Shown here in pieces: positions 44,801 through 53,901 of a stretch of 64,000 nt of DNA. Positions within the stretch are counted from its first letter, which is position 1. Each line of letters starts with the position of its first letter. The DNA comes from Flavobacterium ammonificans (GTDB lineage Bacteria; Bacteroidota; Bacteroidia; Flavobacteriales; Flavobacteriaceae), in the NCBI RefSeq assembly GCF_020886115.1, contig NZ_AP025185.1, positions 558,001 through 622,000 of the forward strand. Reading direction: 5' to 3'. The notes under the pieces are model-generated. The model searched no databases. It was not told the DNA's origin and was given only the letters and a program-made list of their open reading frames with translations. Made by a program: the position numbers and the translations under genes.

Positions 44801-47209
44801 TACAGGTGTTGTTCCTGTATTGATGGCGTTAAATGGTAGAATATTTCCAGTTCCACTAGCAGCCAATCCTATAGAGGGTGTGTCATTTGTCCAATTATAG
44901 GTGGTGTTTTGGTCTTCGAAACCAAAAGCCATAGTAGCGTAAAACTCTTCAACAGTGTAGTTAAAGCTTACTGAGGAAACTGTACCGTCGATACGAATAA
45001 TATTAAAGCCTTCATTTCCAGTAAACTTATTGTTGGGTAAGTCATAAGTCGTTCCCCAACCGGCAGTAGCATTATCAGTCCAAATCGGTGTAAATGGAGT
45101 CGAGACAATTACTGGGACAGGTGTGCTTGGATTCCCAACACTTGCAAAAGCAACCAAAGGATTCGTTACTGGCTGGCTAAATGTGGCTGTAAAGACTCCT
45201 GCTTTGGTATTTCTAATTTGATTCCCCGTAGTAGGTACACTGTAGATCGATGGGAATGTTGCGGAACTAAACATTCCATTCGGGTTAGCCTGAAGGCCGC
45301 CACCAGCTTGAGTAATAGATACGGTAATGCCATTTTGGCCTGTTCCTGTGGCTGTACCGCTTGCGATACTATTAAGTGTCATCCACTGATAGCCTGCCGT
45401 ATTTACTGGACTAAAGTTAATCACAGAAGTAGGTGCACCGTTACATACTGTTTGGCTAGTAACTGCAGCTACTTGGGGTGGTGTACAAGTCGTAGCGTTT
45501 ACCGAATTGGACTGTGTTCCACCACCAATGCTATTTACTGAGCGAATGCGAATTGGATATGCTGTAGCATCATTTAAGCCCGAAATAACAATTGGAGAGG
45601 TAATGTCTGCTGGAGACAAGGTTAACCAATTCGTTCCGCCATCAATACTGTATTGGTAATTGCTAATTGCCTGACCTCCATTAGAAGTAGGCGGGGTAAA
45701 GTTAATGGTAGCTGTTCCTGTCCCTCTTGTAATAGAGGTGATGGTTGGCGCTCCTGGAGTAGTAGAAGAAGCTGCTCCGTAACCTACAGCGGTAGTAATG
45801 TTATCAAACTCAAACCCTGAACCACCAAATACAATTCGAGTAAAATAAATTGTTGGGTCATCCAATTCAAGATTTATATATGCAAAGGGCTCATTCGCGG
45901 CATTAGCTCTCTTATAAAGAGAAGTATTGTATGATGTTCCATTCACGGCTGTTACAGTTGAGCCTGCTAATAAGTTAATAACGGTTTGCGCGGTAAAAGT
46001 TCCAAGCTGAATTTCATTCCCTCCGCAAGATCCATAAATGGTAACATTATTATTGGCGTTTCCTGCTGCCCACCAAAAACCAACATAACGAGAAGGGTCG
46101 GTAAGCGTAATGCTTACTTCACCTGAGTTTACAGCTTGCAAGTATTGCGAACCGCTTCCACCCCACACATCACTTGCCTTAACCTCAACCGATCCTGTAT
46201 TTGATCTGGTAAATGCTCCCACTGCAAATGTTCCAGTAGCGCCAAGATTTCCTAAATTGAATGAATTAAAATTTTCTGTTAGAGATCCTGTCTGGCCTTG
46301 AATGGCAGAAGTTGTTACATCTGGAGCAGATAACTTGAAGCGAACAGATGGTAATGAAGAGACTGTTCCCGATACGGCAACATTATCAGAAGCGGATCCT
46401 GAAACCACAGTAATGTTTCCACTTGGTGTTCCTGTTGCATTTGCTTTCATTCTTACAAAAATAGGAGTGGCATTTAATGTGCCTGAGGCAGCAATAGTAA
46501 TTGATGCAGCATATGTGCCCCCCAATGTTTGACTAATTTCAAATCCCGATGGCGGAGTTACAACTACACTTGTTGTTAAACTTGTTCCAGAAACTGAAAA
46601 ACTTTGTACGCCAGAAACTGAACCTGCGCAAGAAGAAAATGCGTTTAATTGGGTTGCTGAAAGACCTATTGTTGGAGTTCCTGCAGTTGTAATAATTAAC
46701 TCATTACTAGTGGAATCACTTAAAGTATATCCTGCTGTGTTAGTAATAGTCGCAACGACCGAATATGTCCCTGTTGCTAAAGTAGGCAACTGTAATGTCC
46801 AATTTGTTCCTGCAACTTGTAAACCGTTTGATGAAGTATATAAAACCCCATTTACTGTTACATTAAATGTTTGCCCACTAACTAAAGTTACTGTCCCGCT
46901 AATTATTGGCGCTGTAGTTGAAGTAGTTTGAGAAGCAACTGTGACAGGTCCTGCAGGTCGAACTCCAGCAGTAGTAGTAGTACTTAAATAATTATTTAAT
47001 TCGTTTAATAGATTTTGACCTGTTGCCGCATTTCCATTTTCAGAAGTATTATCAGTATAAACAATTGGTTCATTTATTTTATTCAACATTAAACAACTGT
47101 TATTGTCAATAACATATGTCCCGCCTGAATATGAAAAACTAATTGGTGTTATTGAAATGGGTCTAAATGCAAACGATTTAACGGTATTCCCGTTTGTTTG
47201 CCTCCACAC
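41840..47209 (-). CDS. Giant multidomain T9SS protein (lectin, cadherin, calcium repeats), 5' end frameshifted
   Basis: This is a 1,789-aa frame starting at a GTG that is not a real beginning, because no signal peptide is present. The missing N-terminus lies in another frame just upstream (47290-47490). Domains in order: unknown N-terminal region (1-60), Ig-like segments (60-290), a CBM-like block (300-460), FN3 (about 480-570), Ig-like modules, an L-type lectin-like domain (about 915-1120), and He_PIG modules. These are followed by a cadherin-like repeat (about 1383-1480) and thrombospondin-type-3 calcium repeats rich in DxDxDG (about 1565-1697). The protein ends in a type-B sorting domain ([29 protein letters not shown]). 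It would be a surface, sugar-binding T9SS cargo paired with the downstream PorP. Confidence 0.88.
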   Translation of the reverse strand: MWRQTNGNTVKSFAFRPISITPISFSYSGGTYVIDNNSCLMLNKINEPIVYTDNTSENGNAATGQNLLNELNNYLSTTTTAGVRPAGPVTVASQTTSTTAPIISGTVTLVSGQTFNVTVNGVLYTSSNGLQVAGTNWTLQLPTLATGTYSVVATITNTAGYTLSDSTSNELIITTAGTPTIGLSATQLNAFSSCAGSVSGVQSFSVSGTSLTTSVVVTPPSGFEISQTLGGTYAASITIAASGTLNATPIFVRMKANATGTPSGNITVVSGSASDNVAVSGTVSSLPSVRFKLSAPDVTTSAIQGQTGSLTENFNSFNLGNLGATGTFAVGAFTRSNTGSVEVKASDVWGGSGSQYLQAVNSGEVSITLTDPSRYVGFWWAAGNANNNVTIYGSCGGNEIQLGTFTAQTVINLLAGSTVTAVNGTSYNTSLYKRANAANEPFAYINLELDDPTIYFTRIVFGGSGFEFDNITTAVGYGAASSTTPGAPTITSITRGTGTATINFTPPTSNGGQAISNYQYSIDGGTNWLTLSPADITSPIVISGLNDATAYPIRIRSVNSIGGGTQSNSVNATTCTPPQVAAVTSQTVCNGAPTSVINFSPVNTAGYQWMTLNSIASGTATGTGQNGITVSITQAGGGLQANPNGMFSSATFPSIYSVPTTGNQIRNTKAGVFTATFSQPVTNPLVAFASVGNPSTPVPVIVSTPFTPIWTDNATAGWGTTYDLPNNKFTGNEGFNIIRIDGTVSSVSFNYTVEEFYATMAFGFEDQNTTYNWTNDTPSIGLAASGTGNILPFNAINTGTTPVVATITVTPVTGGCAGTPITFTITVNPSPTLSYSSSSYTAVAGQAITPITPTTNGTSFAISPALPTGLSFNTSTAVISGTPAQVVIPATYTITATLASTGCTVTTTLTIGDPTCSPFAAADFQPNGNATLSGNIYTLTPNQGNRNGSAWNKNRLFLDQDFDINARVYLGNSDAGADGIAFVLQNQSLNAGSSGGGLGYAGITPSFAVEFDTYNNGSIEPIQDHIALIANGNAAGAHNTYSTPFQVQMEDGQWHTARFVWDASTKNFQVWYDGTRRHNITIDLKEDIFGGRSYVYWGFTGATGGATNLQQVEFTSYCYVQQVGVTALAGTNNPNASLALCEGATVRLQASISSSYQWFKDGVAISGETARELVVATAGAYTVEAITNQNTTLSEVVTVSVIPLPAIAYSASYSFERTKTISSASPTSTGGTVATYAISPTLPSGLTFNTSTGVISGTPTAVSASQTYTVTGTTATVSCVGTTTFTLEVFNAVAPSSLSYSPATQTVRQGTAITPMTPTISGGVPTYTISPALPAGLSINATTGVISGTLTATQTGSVTYTVTATNTGGSTTANVTLVFNTAPTNIGLTPAAVAENSASGTTVGTLSATDADTGDTFTFALVSGTGGTDNASFSISGTTLITAAVFDFETKSSYSVRVRVTDAGGLSFEKAITISVINVDESPILSLPQSSYSGTINVAQPTITVLNSGGVADSYSISPALPSGLLFNTSTGIISGTPTVALQSSTYIISGTNSDGTGTVSFSLFVDLDTDGDGLGDTIDPDIDGDGLTNAREKTLGTNPFNPDTDFDGVSDGVEVTAGSNPLRVDTDGDGITDNVDNCPTVNNPGQQDMDGDGIGDACDSDRDGDGVSNTSDNCPDTPNRDQADRDRDGKGDVCDTSELNVSQAITPNGDGINDTWVIYNIENHPGSTVRVFNRWGKEVFYSKDYKNDWDGHYRDYKENLPSSGSYFYQIDLGGDGIIDAQGWLYITK

Positions 47210-47289
47210 TATAGCTCCTTGAACATCAATTATTTGTCCCGAAATTAATTGAATTCTAACAGCTCCCGGAATATCGTTCCCTTGTAGCC

Positions 47290-47490
47290 CTAGTCGAAAA
47301 CTTGAAGAACTAGACTGTTGAACAAAAAAAACTTTTGTATACCAAGTGTAGCAAAAGTCTTAATTGTATTAGCTGATTGTCCGTTCCCAGCAACGCCTAT
47401 GAACCCATTACTAAATGGAACGCTTACCTCTGTCTGAGAAAAAGCCGTCGAAAAAAACAATAAGGCAGTTGCCAATATTATTTTCTTCAT
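47290..47490 (-). pseudogene. Signal-peptide fragment of the cluster B giant, cut off by a frameshift
   Basis: From the ATG at 47490 the frame encodes a signal peptide (MKKIILATALLFFSTAFSQ) and about 45 mature residues, then hits a TAG. The break follows a run of eight A on the plus strand (47324-47331). Adding one base to that run joins this frame to the 1,789-aa frame with no stop between (…[17 protein letters not shown]…[10 protein letters not shown]). So the fragment and the large frame are one gene. The slip may be real, phase-variable, or a sequencing error. Confidence 0.8.
47324..47331. repeat. Homopolymer A8 at the frameshift
   Basis: Eight consecutive A (T8 in the coding strand) lie at the exact point where the signal-peptide frame and the main frame separate. 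Nine would restore the frame. Confidence 0.85.
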
Positions 47491-48026
47491 TACTACTTGA
47501 ATTGATTCAATTCCTTTTTTACTTTTCATAAATACTTTATAATAAATTAATGATATGAATTGCCTAGGGGTTTAGACAATAGTATGTAAGAAAAGGAATC
47601 TAAATTAGAATATAGACGAGTCGCTCGAAAGCAAGCTTACCACCTAATTTGGATGCAAATTTCTTGGAGAAAAAAGAAAATAAAGAAGAGAAACAAGACA
47701 AATACGTCCGAACAAACTTAAAATAGGACAAAGTTTGTGTTTTTGTTTATTGATTACATAAAATATTTAAACAAAATCAGCAAAAAGATCTTTATCCTAG
47801 GGCTGATTGATTTTTTATTTTACAAAACACAATTTTCTTTAGCAGTAAATTTTATTTTAATTAATGCGTTTTATTAAAATTGACCCATCAAGATTTAAAA
47901 CTCACAAAAAAATTTACAAATCCTTTTATTATATAATGAGAAATAACTCAAGCCGAGTGCCAAACTACTTATTCATTGAACCGTAAACTGATTTAACATT
48001 AGTCTCTTGTTTTGTTATAATCAATT

Positions 48027-48060
48027 AAGTTGTCCTCATTTATTATATTCAGGACAACTT
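48027..48060. repeat. Perfect 10-bp inverted repeat upstream of the AraC-type pair
   Basis: AAGTTGTCCT and AGGACAACTT are separated by 14 nt. No long T-run follows on either strand, so it may be an operator or RNA hairpin rather than a terminator. It lies about 40 bp upstream of the predicted -7 box of the regulator gene. Confidence 0.55.
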
Positions 48061-48097
48061 TTCCGATATGGTAGTGGTCGCGGATTGGTATAATTGC

Positions 48098-48105
48098 TAT
48101 TTTTG
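48098..48105 (+). promoter_or_regulatory. -7 box upstream of the first membrane AraC gene
   Basis: TATTTTTG matches TAnnTTTG, 20 bp before the ATG at 48126. No TTTG is found at the -33 distance. Confidence 0.45.
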
Positions 48106-48125
48106 TACCATAAAAACCCACCTAC

Positions 48126-49310
48126 ATGTTGTTGTATCTCACACTTTCAACCCTAGTATTGGCTTTCGTTTTGTTTGCCAACAACTACCGTAAAAACAAG
48201 CACGCCATTTGTGTGTCGCTTTTTTTACTGACGGTGTCCTTGTATGGTGTTACACATTACTTTGTGTTGTTTGGAGAATCTCCTTTTTGGTTGGCCGTGT
48301 TTTATAATAATTTTACACCCCTCTATTTACTTTCCGGACCGCTATTGTTTTTTTATGTACGAGGCGTTGTTCAGGATACCGAATGCATCAGCAAGAAAGA
48401 TTTGCTTCATGGTATTCCCGCCTTGATTCAGCTAATTGGAATTGTACCCTATCTCTTTTCTCCCTTCGAATTAAAGTTGGACTATGCCAATCAGATTTTA
48501 AAGGATTTTGACTCTATTATTAGCTTGGATTATAACTTGTTTTATAATGCTTCTGTGAGTTTTTTAATTCGGGTAAGTTTGTTCTTAATTTACATTATTT
48601 ATAGCGCTATTTTCTTGTGGAAAAACAGTTCCTTACTTAAAGCACAAAAAGCAGTTCCTACAAAACAATTTACTATTAGTATGCGCTGGTTGGTCACGCT
48701 GCTAAGTAGTGTGTTTGTGATAACAGTTTACTTACTAGCACTAACCCTGCTTTCTTTTGCGTTAAGCCCAACAGAAGCATTTGCATCCAGTTATTGGTTG
48801 CATTTGATTTCGGGTATAGCCTACTTTATCATGACCTTTTCTTTACTCGTTTTCCCAGAAATCCTCTACGGTATGCCTCGATCATCTGAAACCAAAACTA
48901 CAATACCATCGGAAATATCCATCTTTGAAAAACGCTATCCCGAACTTTTTCAAAAACAAGACGACCCGCTCTTTCCGCTTGGTATAGCCATCGTAACGGT
49001 CTTAGAAAGCGAAAAACCCTTTGTGAATCCAGATTTTTCATTAGAAAAACTAGCTATTCTATTACACGAACCACAGCACAAAATTTCGTATTGCATCAAT
49101 ACGCTACTGGAAACTTCGTTTTACCAATTGAGATCCAAATTGAGAATCGAGTACGCTATTGAACTGATTAAAAATCAAGCACATACAAATCTAACAGTGG
49201 AGGCCGTTGGAATGCAGTCTGGCTTCAAATCCAGGTCCACCTTTTATACTACTTTTAAGGAATATACTCAGCAAAGTCCTGCCGAATTTTTAAATACTTT
49301 AACTGACTAA
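48126..49310 (+). CDS. Membrane-anchored AraC-family regulator, first of a tandem pair
   Basis: This 394-aa protein has about seven hydrophobic helices in residues 1-250, then a cytoplasmic linker and a C-terminal AraC-type helix-turn-helix (about 290-392). In the latter, FSLEKLAILLHEPQHKISYCI is the first helix pair and VEAVGMQSGFKSRSTFYTTFKE the second. This architecture suggests DNA binding directly coupled to a membrane-sensed signal. The next gene is a paralogue with the same layout, 10 bp downstream. Target genes are unknown; the neighbouring T9SS clusters are candidates (inference). Confidence 0.88.
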   Translation: MLLYLTLSTLVLAFVLFANNYRKNKHAICVSLFLLTVSLYGVTHYFVLFGESPFWLAVFYNNFTPLYLLSGPLLFFYVRGVVQDTECISKKDLLHGIPALIQLIGIVPYLFSPFELKLDYANQILKDFDSIISLDYNLFYNASVSFLIRVSLFLIYIIYSAIFLWKNSSLLKAQKAVPTKQFTISMRWLVTLLSSVFVITVYLLALTLLSFALSPTEAFASSYWLHLISGIAYFIMTFSLLVFPEILYGMPRSSETKTTIPSEISIFEKRYPELFQKQDDPLFPLGIAIVTVLESEKPFVNPDFSLEKLAILLHEPQHKISYCINTLLETSFYQLRSKLRIEYAIELIKNQAHTNLTVEAVGMQSGFKSRSTFYTTFKEYTQQSPAEFLNTLTD

Positions 49311-49320
49311 ATCGAGAATT

Positions 49321-50496
49321 ATGCTTTTATATCTGTCGATACTTACGCTCCTTTTTTCTTTTGTGTTGGTTTTTTTTAATCGTAAAAAAAATCCGAACCA
49401 ACTTTTCCTTTCGGGATTTTTTATCATCACCTCTTGTTTTGGTGTAGCGCATCATTTTGTATTTCAAAGTCAAGATGTGTTTTGGATAGCTGTATTTTTT
49501 AATCATTTTGTGCCCTTGATGTTCTTGATAGGTCCCTTATTGTATTTTTATGTACGGGGCGCTTTAGAGCCTAACCGACCTTATACCATTTGGCATATAC
49601 ACCATTTAATTTTTCCTGTTTGGAGTTTAATTGGGACGATTCCCTATTACATCAAGCCTTTTTCTGAGAAAGAAGCCATTGCAAAACAGCTCATTGAATC
49701 CATCAATGATATTCGGCTTATTGATGTGAATCTGTTTTATGATGCGGGTGAGAGTTTTATGATGCGCACAATACTTTGCTTGTTGTATAGCTTGGGTGCT
49801 GGGATTTTAGTCATTCGAAAATACCGTTCGCTTTCCAAGAGGGAGCCAAAAATGAATAGACAAGAACTGCAAGTAATTCGCTGGTTAACTGTTTTGCTTT
49901 CCTCTGTTTTTGGTATAAGCTTGATTTTCATTTTGTTGGCTTTTCAAGTGGCGCATTATGAAATTAAAGACATCATTAAAAATCAAACCGAAATCTATGT
50001 GCTATCAGGAATTATTTACCTGATTTTAACCCTGTCGTTGTTGCAATTCCCAAATGTGTTGTATGGCTTGTCGCCGAAAAAAATCAAGAAAGAGAGTCAA
50101 GAAGCAGTCCCTGAAGTTGAAACAAAACCTGCCAAAACCTACAAAAAGAAAGTCAAATATATTGGAACACCGCTAGAACGCATTACCCAGTATTTAGACG
50201 TGGAAAAACCGTATTTAAGTCGGGATTTTTCTGTTTTTAGTATGGCTGTAGCCATCGGTTTAGCCGAGACACAAATTAACAACTGTATTAAAAATGAAAT
50301 GAAAACCTCATTCGTCAAATTACGCACCCAATTGCGAGTGAACTATGCTTTGTCTCTTTTAGAAAACAAATCGAATGATAAAATCACTATTGAAGCTATT
50401 GGAGAGCAGTCCGGTTTTAAAACCAGATCTAATTTTTATGCAGCTTTTAAAGAAGTCACCGGACTAACTCCTACCGAATTCATCCAAAATAAGTAA
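49321..50496 (+). CDS. Membrane-anchored AraC-family regulator, second of a tandem pair
   Basis: This 391-aa paralogue of the preceding gene has the same N-terminal multi-helix region. Shared wording includes FYNNF/FFNHF, PLYLLSGPLLFFYVRG versus PLMFLIGPLLYFYVRG, and an IPY segment. It has a Lys-rich linker (KPAKTYKKKVKYIG near 270) and a C-terminal AraC domain (FSVFSMAVAIGLAETQINNCI, IEAIGEQSGFKTRSNFYAAFKE). The two clearly arose by tandem duplication and have diverged moderately. They are probably co-transcribed. Confidence 0.88.
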   Translation: MLLYLSILTLLFSFVLVFFNRKKNPNQLFLSGFFIITSCFGVAHHFVFQSQDVFWIAVFFNHFVPLMFLIGPLLYFYVRGALEPNRPYTIWHIHHLIFPVWSLIGTIPYYIKPFSEKEAIAKQLIESINDIRLIDVNLFYDAGESFMMRTILCLLYSLGAGILVIRKYRSLSKREPKMNRQELQVIRWLTVLLSSVFGISLIFILLAFQVAHYEIKDIIKNQTEIYVLSGIIYLILTLSLLQFPNVLYGLSPKKIKKESQEAVPEVETKPAKTYKKKVKYIGTPLERITQYLDVEKPYLSRDFSVFSMAVAIGLAETQINNCIKNEMKTSFVKLRTQLRVNYALSLLENKSNDKITIEAIGEQSGFKTRSNFYAAFKEVTGLTPTEFIQNK

Positions 50497-50507
50497 TTCA
50501 CGGTTGT

Positions 50508-50990
50508 CTGTTGTCGGTTGTCTGTTCCTTGTTCAAAGTTTAAGGTTTAAGGTTCGTTGTTCAACATTCCTTGTTCCTTGTTCTTTGTTCCTTGTTCCTT
50601 GTTCATCATTCTTTGTTCCTTGTTCAAAGTTTAAGGTTTAAGGTTCGTTGTTCAACATTCCTTGTTCTTTGTTCCTTGTTCTTTGTTCCTTGTTCCTTGT
50701 TCAAAGTTTAAGGTTTTAAGGTTCAAAAAAATTCCAAATTTCTCCGATTTCTTTAATCAGTGTTGCCACATCACAAATCGTCAATCAACATTCTCCAATC
50801 TGCAATCTTTCTTTGCCACAAAGGCGCTAGGGCACGAAGGTAATCTGTTGTCTGTTTTCGGTTCTTTGTTCCTTGTTCAAAGTTCCTTGTTCCTTGTTCC
50901 TTGTTCAAAGTTTAAAGTTTAAGGTTTAAAGTTTAAGGTTTAAAGTTTCTTGCTCAACATTCCTTGTTCCTTATTCAAAGTTTAAGGTTC
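50508..50990. repeat. Degenerate simple-repeat region
   Basis: This non-coding gap of about 520 bp is built from many imperfect copies of TTCCTTGTTC / TTCTTTGTTC and CAAAGTTTAAGGTTT. It also contains AATC-rich wording (50770-50808) and one copy of the dispersed TTTGCCACAAAGGCGC repeat. No gene or hairpin terminator is seen. Confidence 0.75.
50812..50840. repeat. Dispersed intergenic repeat, copy 2
   Basis: TTTGCCACAAAGGCGC is identical to 4244-4259. It is followed by TAGGGCACGAAG, which matches 9 of 12 bases of the tail of copy 1. Confidence 0.6.
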
Positions 50991-51019
50991 TGAATGTTTA
51001 ATTGGTTTAACTGTTTATC

Positions 51020-52948
51020 TTACTTGCTCACTACCACAAAAGTACTTCTTCGGTTTTGTTGGTGTTCTGCCTCAGTACAGATGATTCCATCGGCACATTG
51101 ATTCACCAATTGACTCTCGCCATAACCCTTAGCTGTTAATCGCTCTGGTGCAATACCTCGCTTGATTAAATAAGCCATAGTGGCATCCGCTCTTCTCTGT
51201 GAGAGTAGCTTGTTGTACTTTCTGTGTTGGCGACTGTCTGTATGCGACCCAATCTCTATTTTGATCTCTGGGTATTCTATCATCGCCTCTACTATTTTCT
51301 CTAGCGGTGCTATCGCATCTTTTCTAATGTTTGATTTGTCTAGATCAAAGTAGATTTGTGTGATCTCAAATACATTAGCTAAATCCAAGCCCGGTGCAAT
51401 CTCATAGACATCTTTCTTCAAGCGGATGTCTTTGCTAATGTTATCTCCATACAATCTAGCTATGACTTCTACCCCTGCTGTTGAATACGTTTCCTTGGAT
51501 CCTTGAATGGTGTACATCGCATTGGATTTGACATTCTCAAAGGCAAAGTTTCCGTTCTCATCGGCTACTGTTCTTGCCACTTCGTTGTTGTCCTTATCTA
51601 ACAACACAAGGGCTGCATAATCTACCGGATTCGAACTTTTTAAATCCATTACGCGTCCTTTAATAGAAGTTAGGTATTCAAATACAAACGGAGCTCCTGT
51701 ATTTTTAAAAGCGTATAAATCATCATCTCCTTTGCCTCCTGGTCGGTTACTACTGAGCACGCCTCGGTTGGTGGTGCGATCCCAATTGATTGCAAAATCA
51801 TCAAAAGGGCTATTAATTGGTTCCCCTAGATGAACCGGCAAGGCATTGGGCGTGTTTAAATCGACCGCATAAATATCATATCCTCCCATTCCTAATCTTC
51901 CATCTGAAGCAAATAACAAGATGTTGTCTTGGGTAACAAATGGATAACTCTCCCTGGCTTCGGTGTTGATAGCGCTGCCTAAGTTTACCGGATTGCCAAT
52001 AGTACCATCGGGATACAGGTCGATTTTATACAAATCGGATTGGCCATAACCTCCTTTGGCATCTGAGGCAAAATACAAGCTGCTTTCATCTGCTGATAAG
52101 GCTGGGTGGGCCACCCGTATGCTGTCTAAAGCAAAGATATCTAATACGCCTTGATCAATCCATTTGCCGTTTTCATTAATGGCCTTGTAGATCTTGTTCA
52201 GACCGTTGGTGAGTTTTCTTTTGTTGTTTTCTCTGAGCTCATTCTGAGTATAATAGATCGTCTTGCCGTCCTTAGTGAAAATAGGCGTTGCCTCGTGATA
52301 GACCGAGAAGACTTTCTTTGAGAATAGTTGAGGTTCGCTATAGGTGTTAGTAGTGTCGTTACTCTTTACACTGTAATACAAGTTAGTAAAGACCTGTCCT
52401 GTTCTTTGGTAGATTTGATTGGCGATGATTCTGGGTCTCGCACTTGCAAAGAGTAGGGTGTCTGCTTTGAAAGTACTACTAAAGTCCGAGTACTTCGAGT
52501 TGATGTTCAAATTAGTAATGCTAAAAATATCAGATCCTTTCTTGATACTATTCTGTGCTCTGAGTGTTGGGGTTTGGTTTCTAACTCGTAGTTCTGTGGG
52601 TTTTTCCCTGGCATACTCTGCCATTACCTTTTGGGCTTCTTCTTGCATTGCTGCCGACTTAAGAGATTGGCTATAGCGGTATAAAAAACCTTCTGGAAAA
52701 GGCGCATTGAATGCATAGCGTTTCTCATACCATTTTTGAGCCTCAACATAATTGGCATTGAAGTAATTGGCATCGCCTAATTTTTCATAGATCTCAGCAG
52801 TTCCTTTGCCTTTCTTGGCTAAATGCTCGTAAATCTTAATAGCTGAGATATAGGATTCTTGCTCAAATTTAGCATCGGCTCTTCGCAAGGGTTGTTGCGC
52901 CAAGGCGATTATGGGGAATAACAATACTAGGATTAGCTGCTTTTTCAT
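51020..52948 (-). CDS. OmpA-family envelope protein with TPR, PD40 and carboxypeptidase-regulatory-like domains
   Basis: This protein of about 642 aa has a signal peptide (MKKQLILVLLFPIIALAQ); the frame allows eight more codons to 52972. TPR-like helices (about 20-110) are followed by WD40-like PD40 strands (about 180-420; DESSLYFASDAKGGYGQSDLY, ILLFASDGRLGMGGYDIY). Next come a carboxypeptidase-regulatory Ig-like domain (about 430-510) and an OmpA C-terminal peptidoglycan-binding domain (about 530-642). Its order matches PorE-like proteins that tie T9SS components to the wall. It is the last gene of cluster C, after PorP and the giant adhesin. Confidence 0.9.
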   Translation of the reverse strand: MKKQLILVLLFPIIALAQQPLRRADAKFEQESYISAIKIYEHLAKKGKGTAEIYEKLGDANYFNANYVEAQKWYEKRYAFNAPFPEGFLYRYSQSLKSAAMQEEAQKVMAEYAREKPTELRVRNQTPTLRAQNSIKKGSDIFSITNLNINSKYSDFSSTFKADTLLFASARPRIIANQIYQRTGQVFTNLYYSVKSNDTTNTYSEPQLFSKKVFSVYHEATPIFTKDGKTIYYTQNELRENNKRKLTNGLNKIYKAINENGKWIDQGVLDIFALDSIRVAHPALSADESSLYFASDAKGGYGQSDLYKIDLYPDGTIGNPVNLGSAINTEARESYPFVTQDNILLFASDGRLGMGGYDIYAVDLNTPNALPVHLGEPINSPFDDFAINWDRTTNRGVLSSNRPGGKGDDDLYAFKNTGAPFVFEYLTSIKGRVMDLKSSNPVDYAALVLLDKDNNEVARTVADENGNFAFENVKSNAMYTIQGSKETYSTAGVEVIARLYGDNISKDIRLKKDVYEIAPGLDLANVFEITQIYFDLDKSNIRKDAIAPLEKIVEAMIEYPEIKIEIGSHTDSRQHRKYNKLLSQRRADATMAYLIKRGIAPERLTAKGYGESQLVNQCADGIICTEAEHQQNRRSTFVVVSK

Positions 52949-52983
52949 AATGTTTTGTGTTTTCAGTTTCATGGCGCTACGAA

Positions 52984-53892
52984 TTAAAAGAATCGTGTGG
53001 TTTCTACTGTTTGACCATTTCTCAACAAATCAAACTGTAAAAATAGTTCGTGTGAGCCTGAATTAAAATTGGACAATCTTGTGGTTTCTCGATCGTAACC
53101 ATAGCCAATCGATAATCTGTCATTTACTCTAAATCCAACCAAGGCCGATACGGCTGCGCTCCATCTATAGGCTAGACCAAATGTCAAGCGCTCATTGTAG
53201 AGAAAATTGGTGGTTAAATCTACTTGTAAAGGAGCACCTGCCACTACTTTAGTAACAAAAGCCGGTTTGAATTTTAGATTGTACATCAAGTTGTAGACTT
53301 TCCCTCCAACAAAATAGAAATGTTGCTTGCGCTTTGTGTTTGAAAAAGCGATAGCGTCTACAAATCGGGTTTCTAGTAATCTTGGAACGGATAATCCTAA
53401 ATAACTATTCTGTTTATAATAATACAACCCTACTCCAACATTAGGAGAGAATTGATTGATCATATTGAGCTGTAAAAACGGGTCTTCTGGATTGTAATTG
53501 TTTAACTTTTGGTTGTCTATGGCAAAAAGCTCTCCTGCGGCTTTAACCCCAAAAGCCAAGCGGCTTTCATTAGCGAAAACAATCGTGTAGGAAACATCCA
53601 CTGAGGCAAAAGTAGTATTAGTAGGTCCTATCTGATCATGCAGTAGGTTCACTCCTATTCCTATTCTACTATTCTCAATGGGTTGGTGATAGGCTAAATT
53701 TAAAGTGCGTGGCGCTCCTTCGAGACCTAGCCACTGTGCGCGGTACATACTGAAAATAGTTCCATAATCCATCGATCCTGCATAAGCCGGATTAATTACC
53801 GTAGGGTTGAACATGTACTGGGTGTACTGGGGCTCTTGTTGGCCCCAAACACTCAGACTCATTAGTACTACTAAACTAAATAGTTTCTTCAT
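52984..53892 (-). CDS. PorP/SprF family T9SS outer-membrane protein (cluster C)
   Basis: This 302-aa protein has a signal peptide (MKKLFSLVVLMSLSVWGQ) and an unmistakable PorP/SprF core: PQYTQYMFNPTVINPAYAGS, YRAQWLGLEGAPRTLNLAYH, and a last strand near SGSHELFLQFDL. It starts 9 bp after the giant adhesin gene and precedes the OmpA/PD40 gene, the usual SprB-SprF-like pairing. Confidence 0.94.
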   Translation of the reverse strand: MKKLFSLVVLMSLSVWGQQEPQYTQYMFNPTVINPAYAGSMDYGTIFSMYRAQWLGLEGAPRTLNLAYHQPIENSRIGIGVNLLHDQIGPTNTTFASVDVSYTIVFANESRLAFGVKAAGELFAIDNQKLNNYNPEDPFLQLNMINQFSPNVGVGLYYYKQNSYLGLSVPRLLETRFVDAIAFSNTKRKQHFYFVGGKVYNLMYNLKFKPAFVTKVVAGAPLQVDLTTNFLYNERLTFGLAYRWSAAVSALVGFRVNDRLSIGYGYDRETTRLSNFNSGSHELFLQFDLLRNGQTVETTRFF

Positions 53893-53901
53893 CTTTTACT
53901 C

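Larger units (their letters stand above)
47530..48125. other. Non-coding gap with divergent promoter elements
   Basis: No gene is supported in these roughly 600 AT-rich bases. A TAAGTTTG box on the minus strand (47713-47720) could serve the cluster B gene, although the leader would be over 200 nt. A perfect inverted repeat lies at 48027-48060 and a TATTTTTG box on the plus strand at 48098-48105. Confidence 0.5.
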
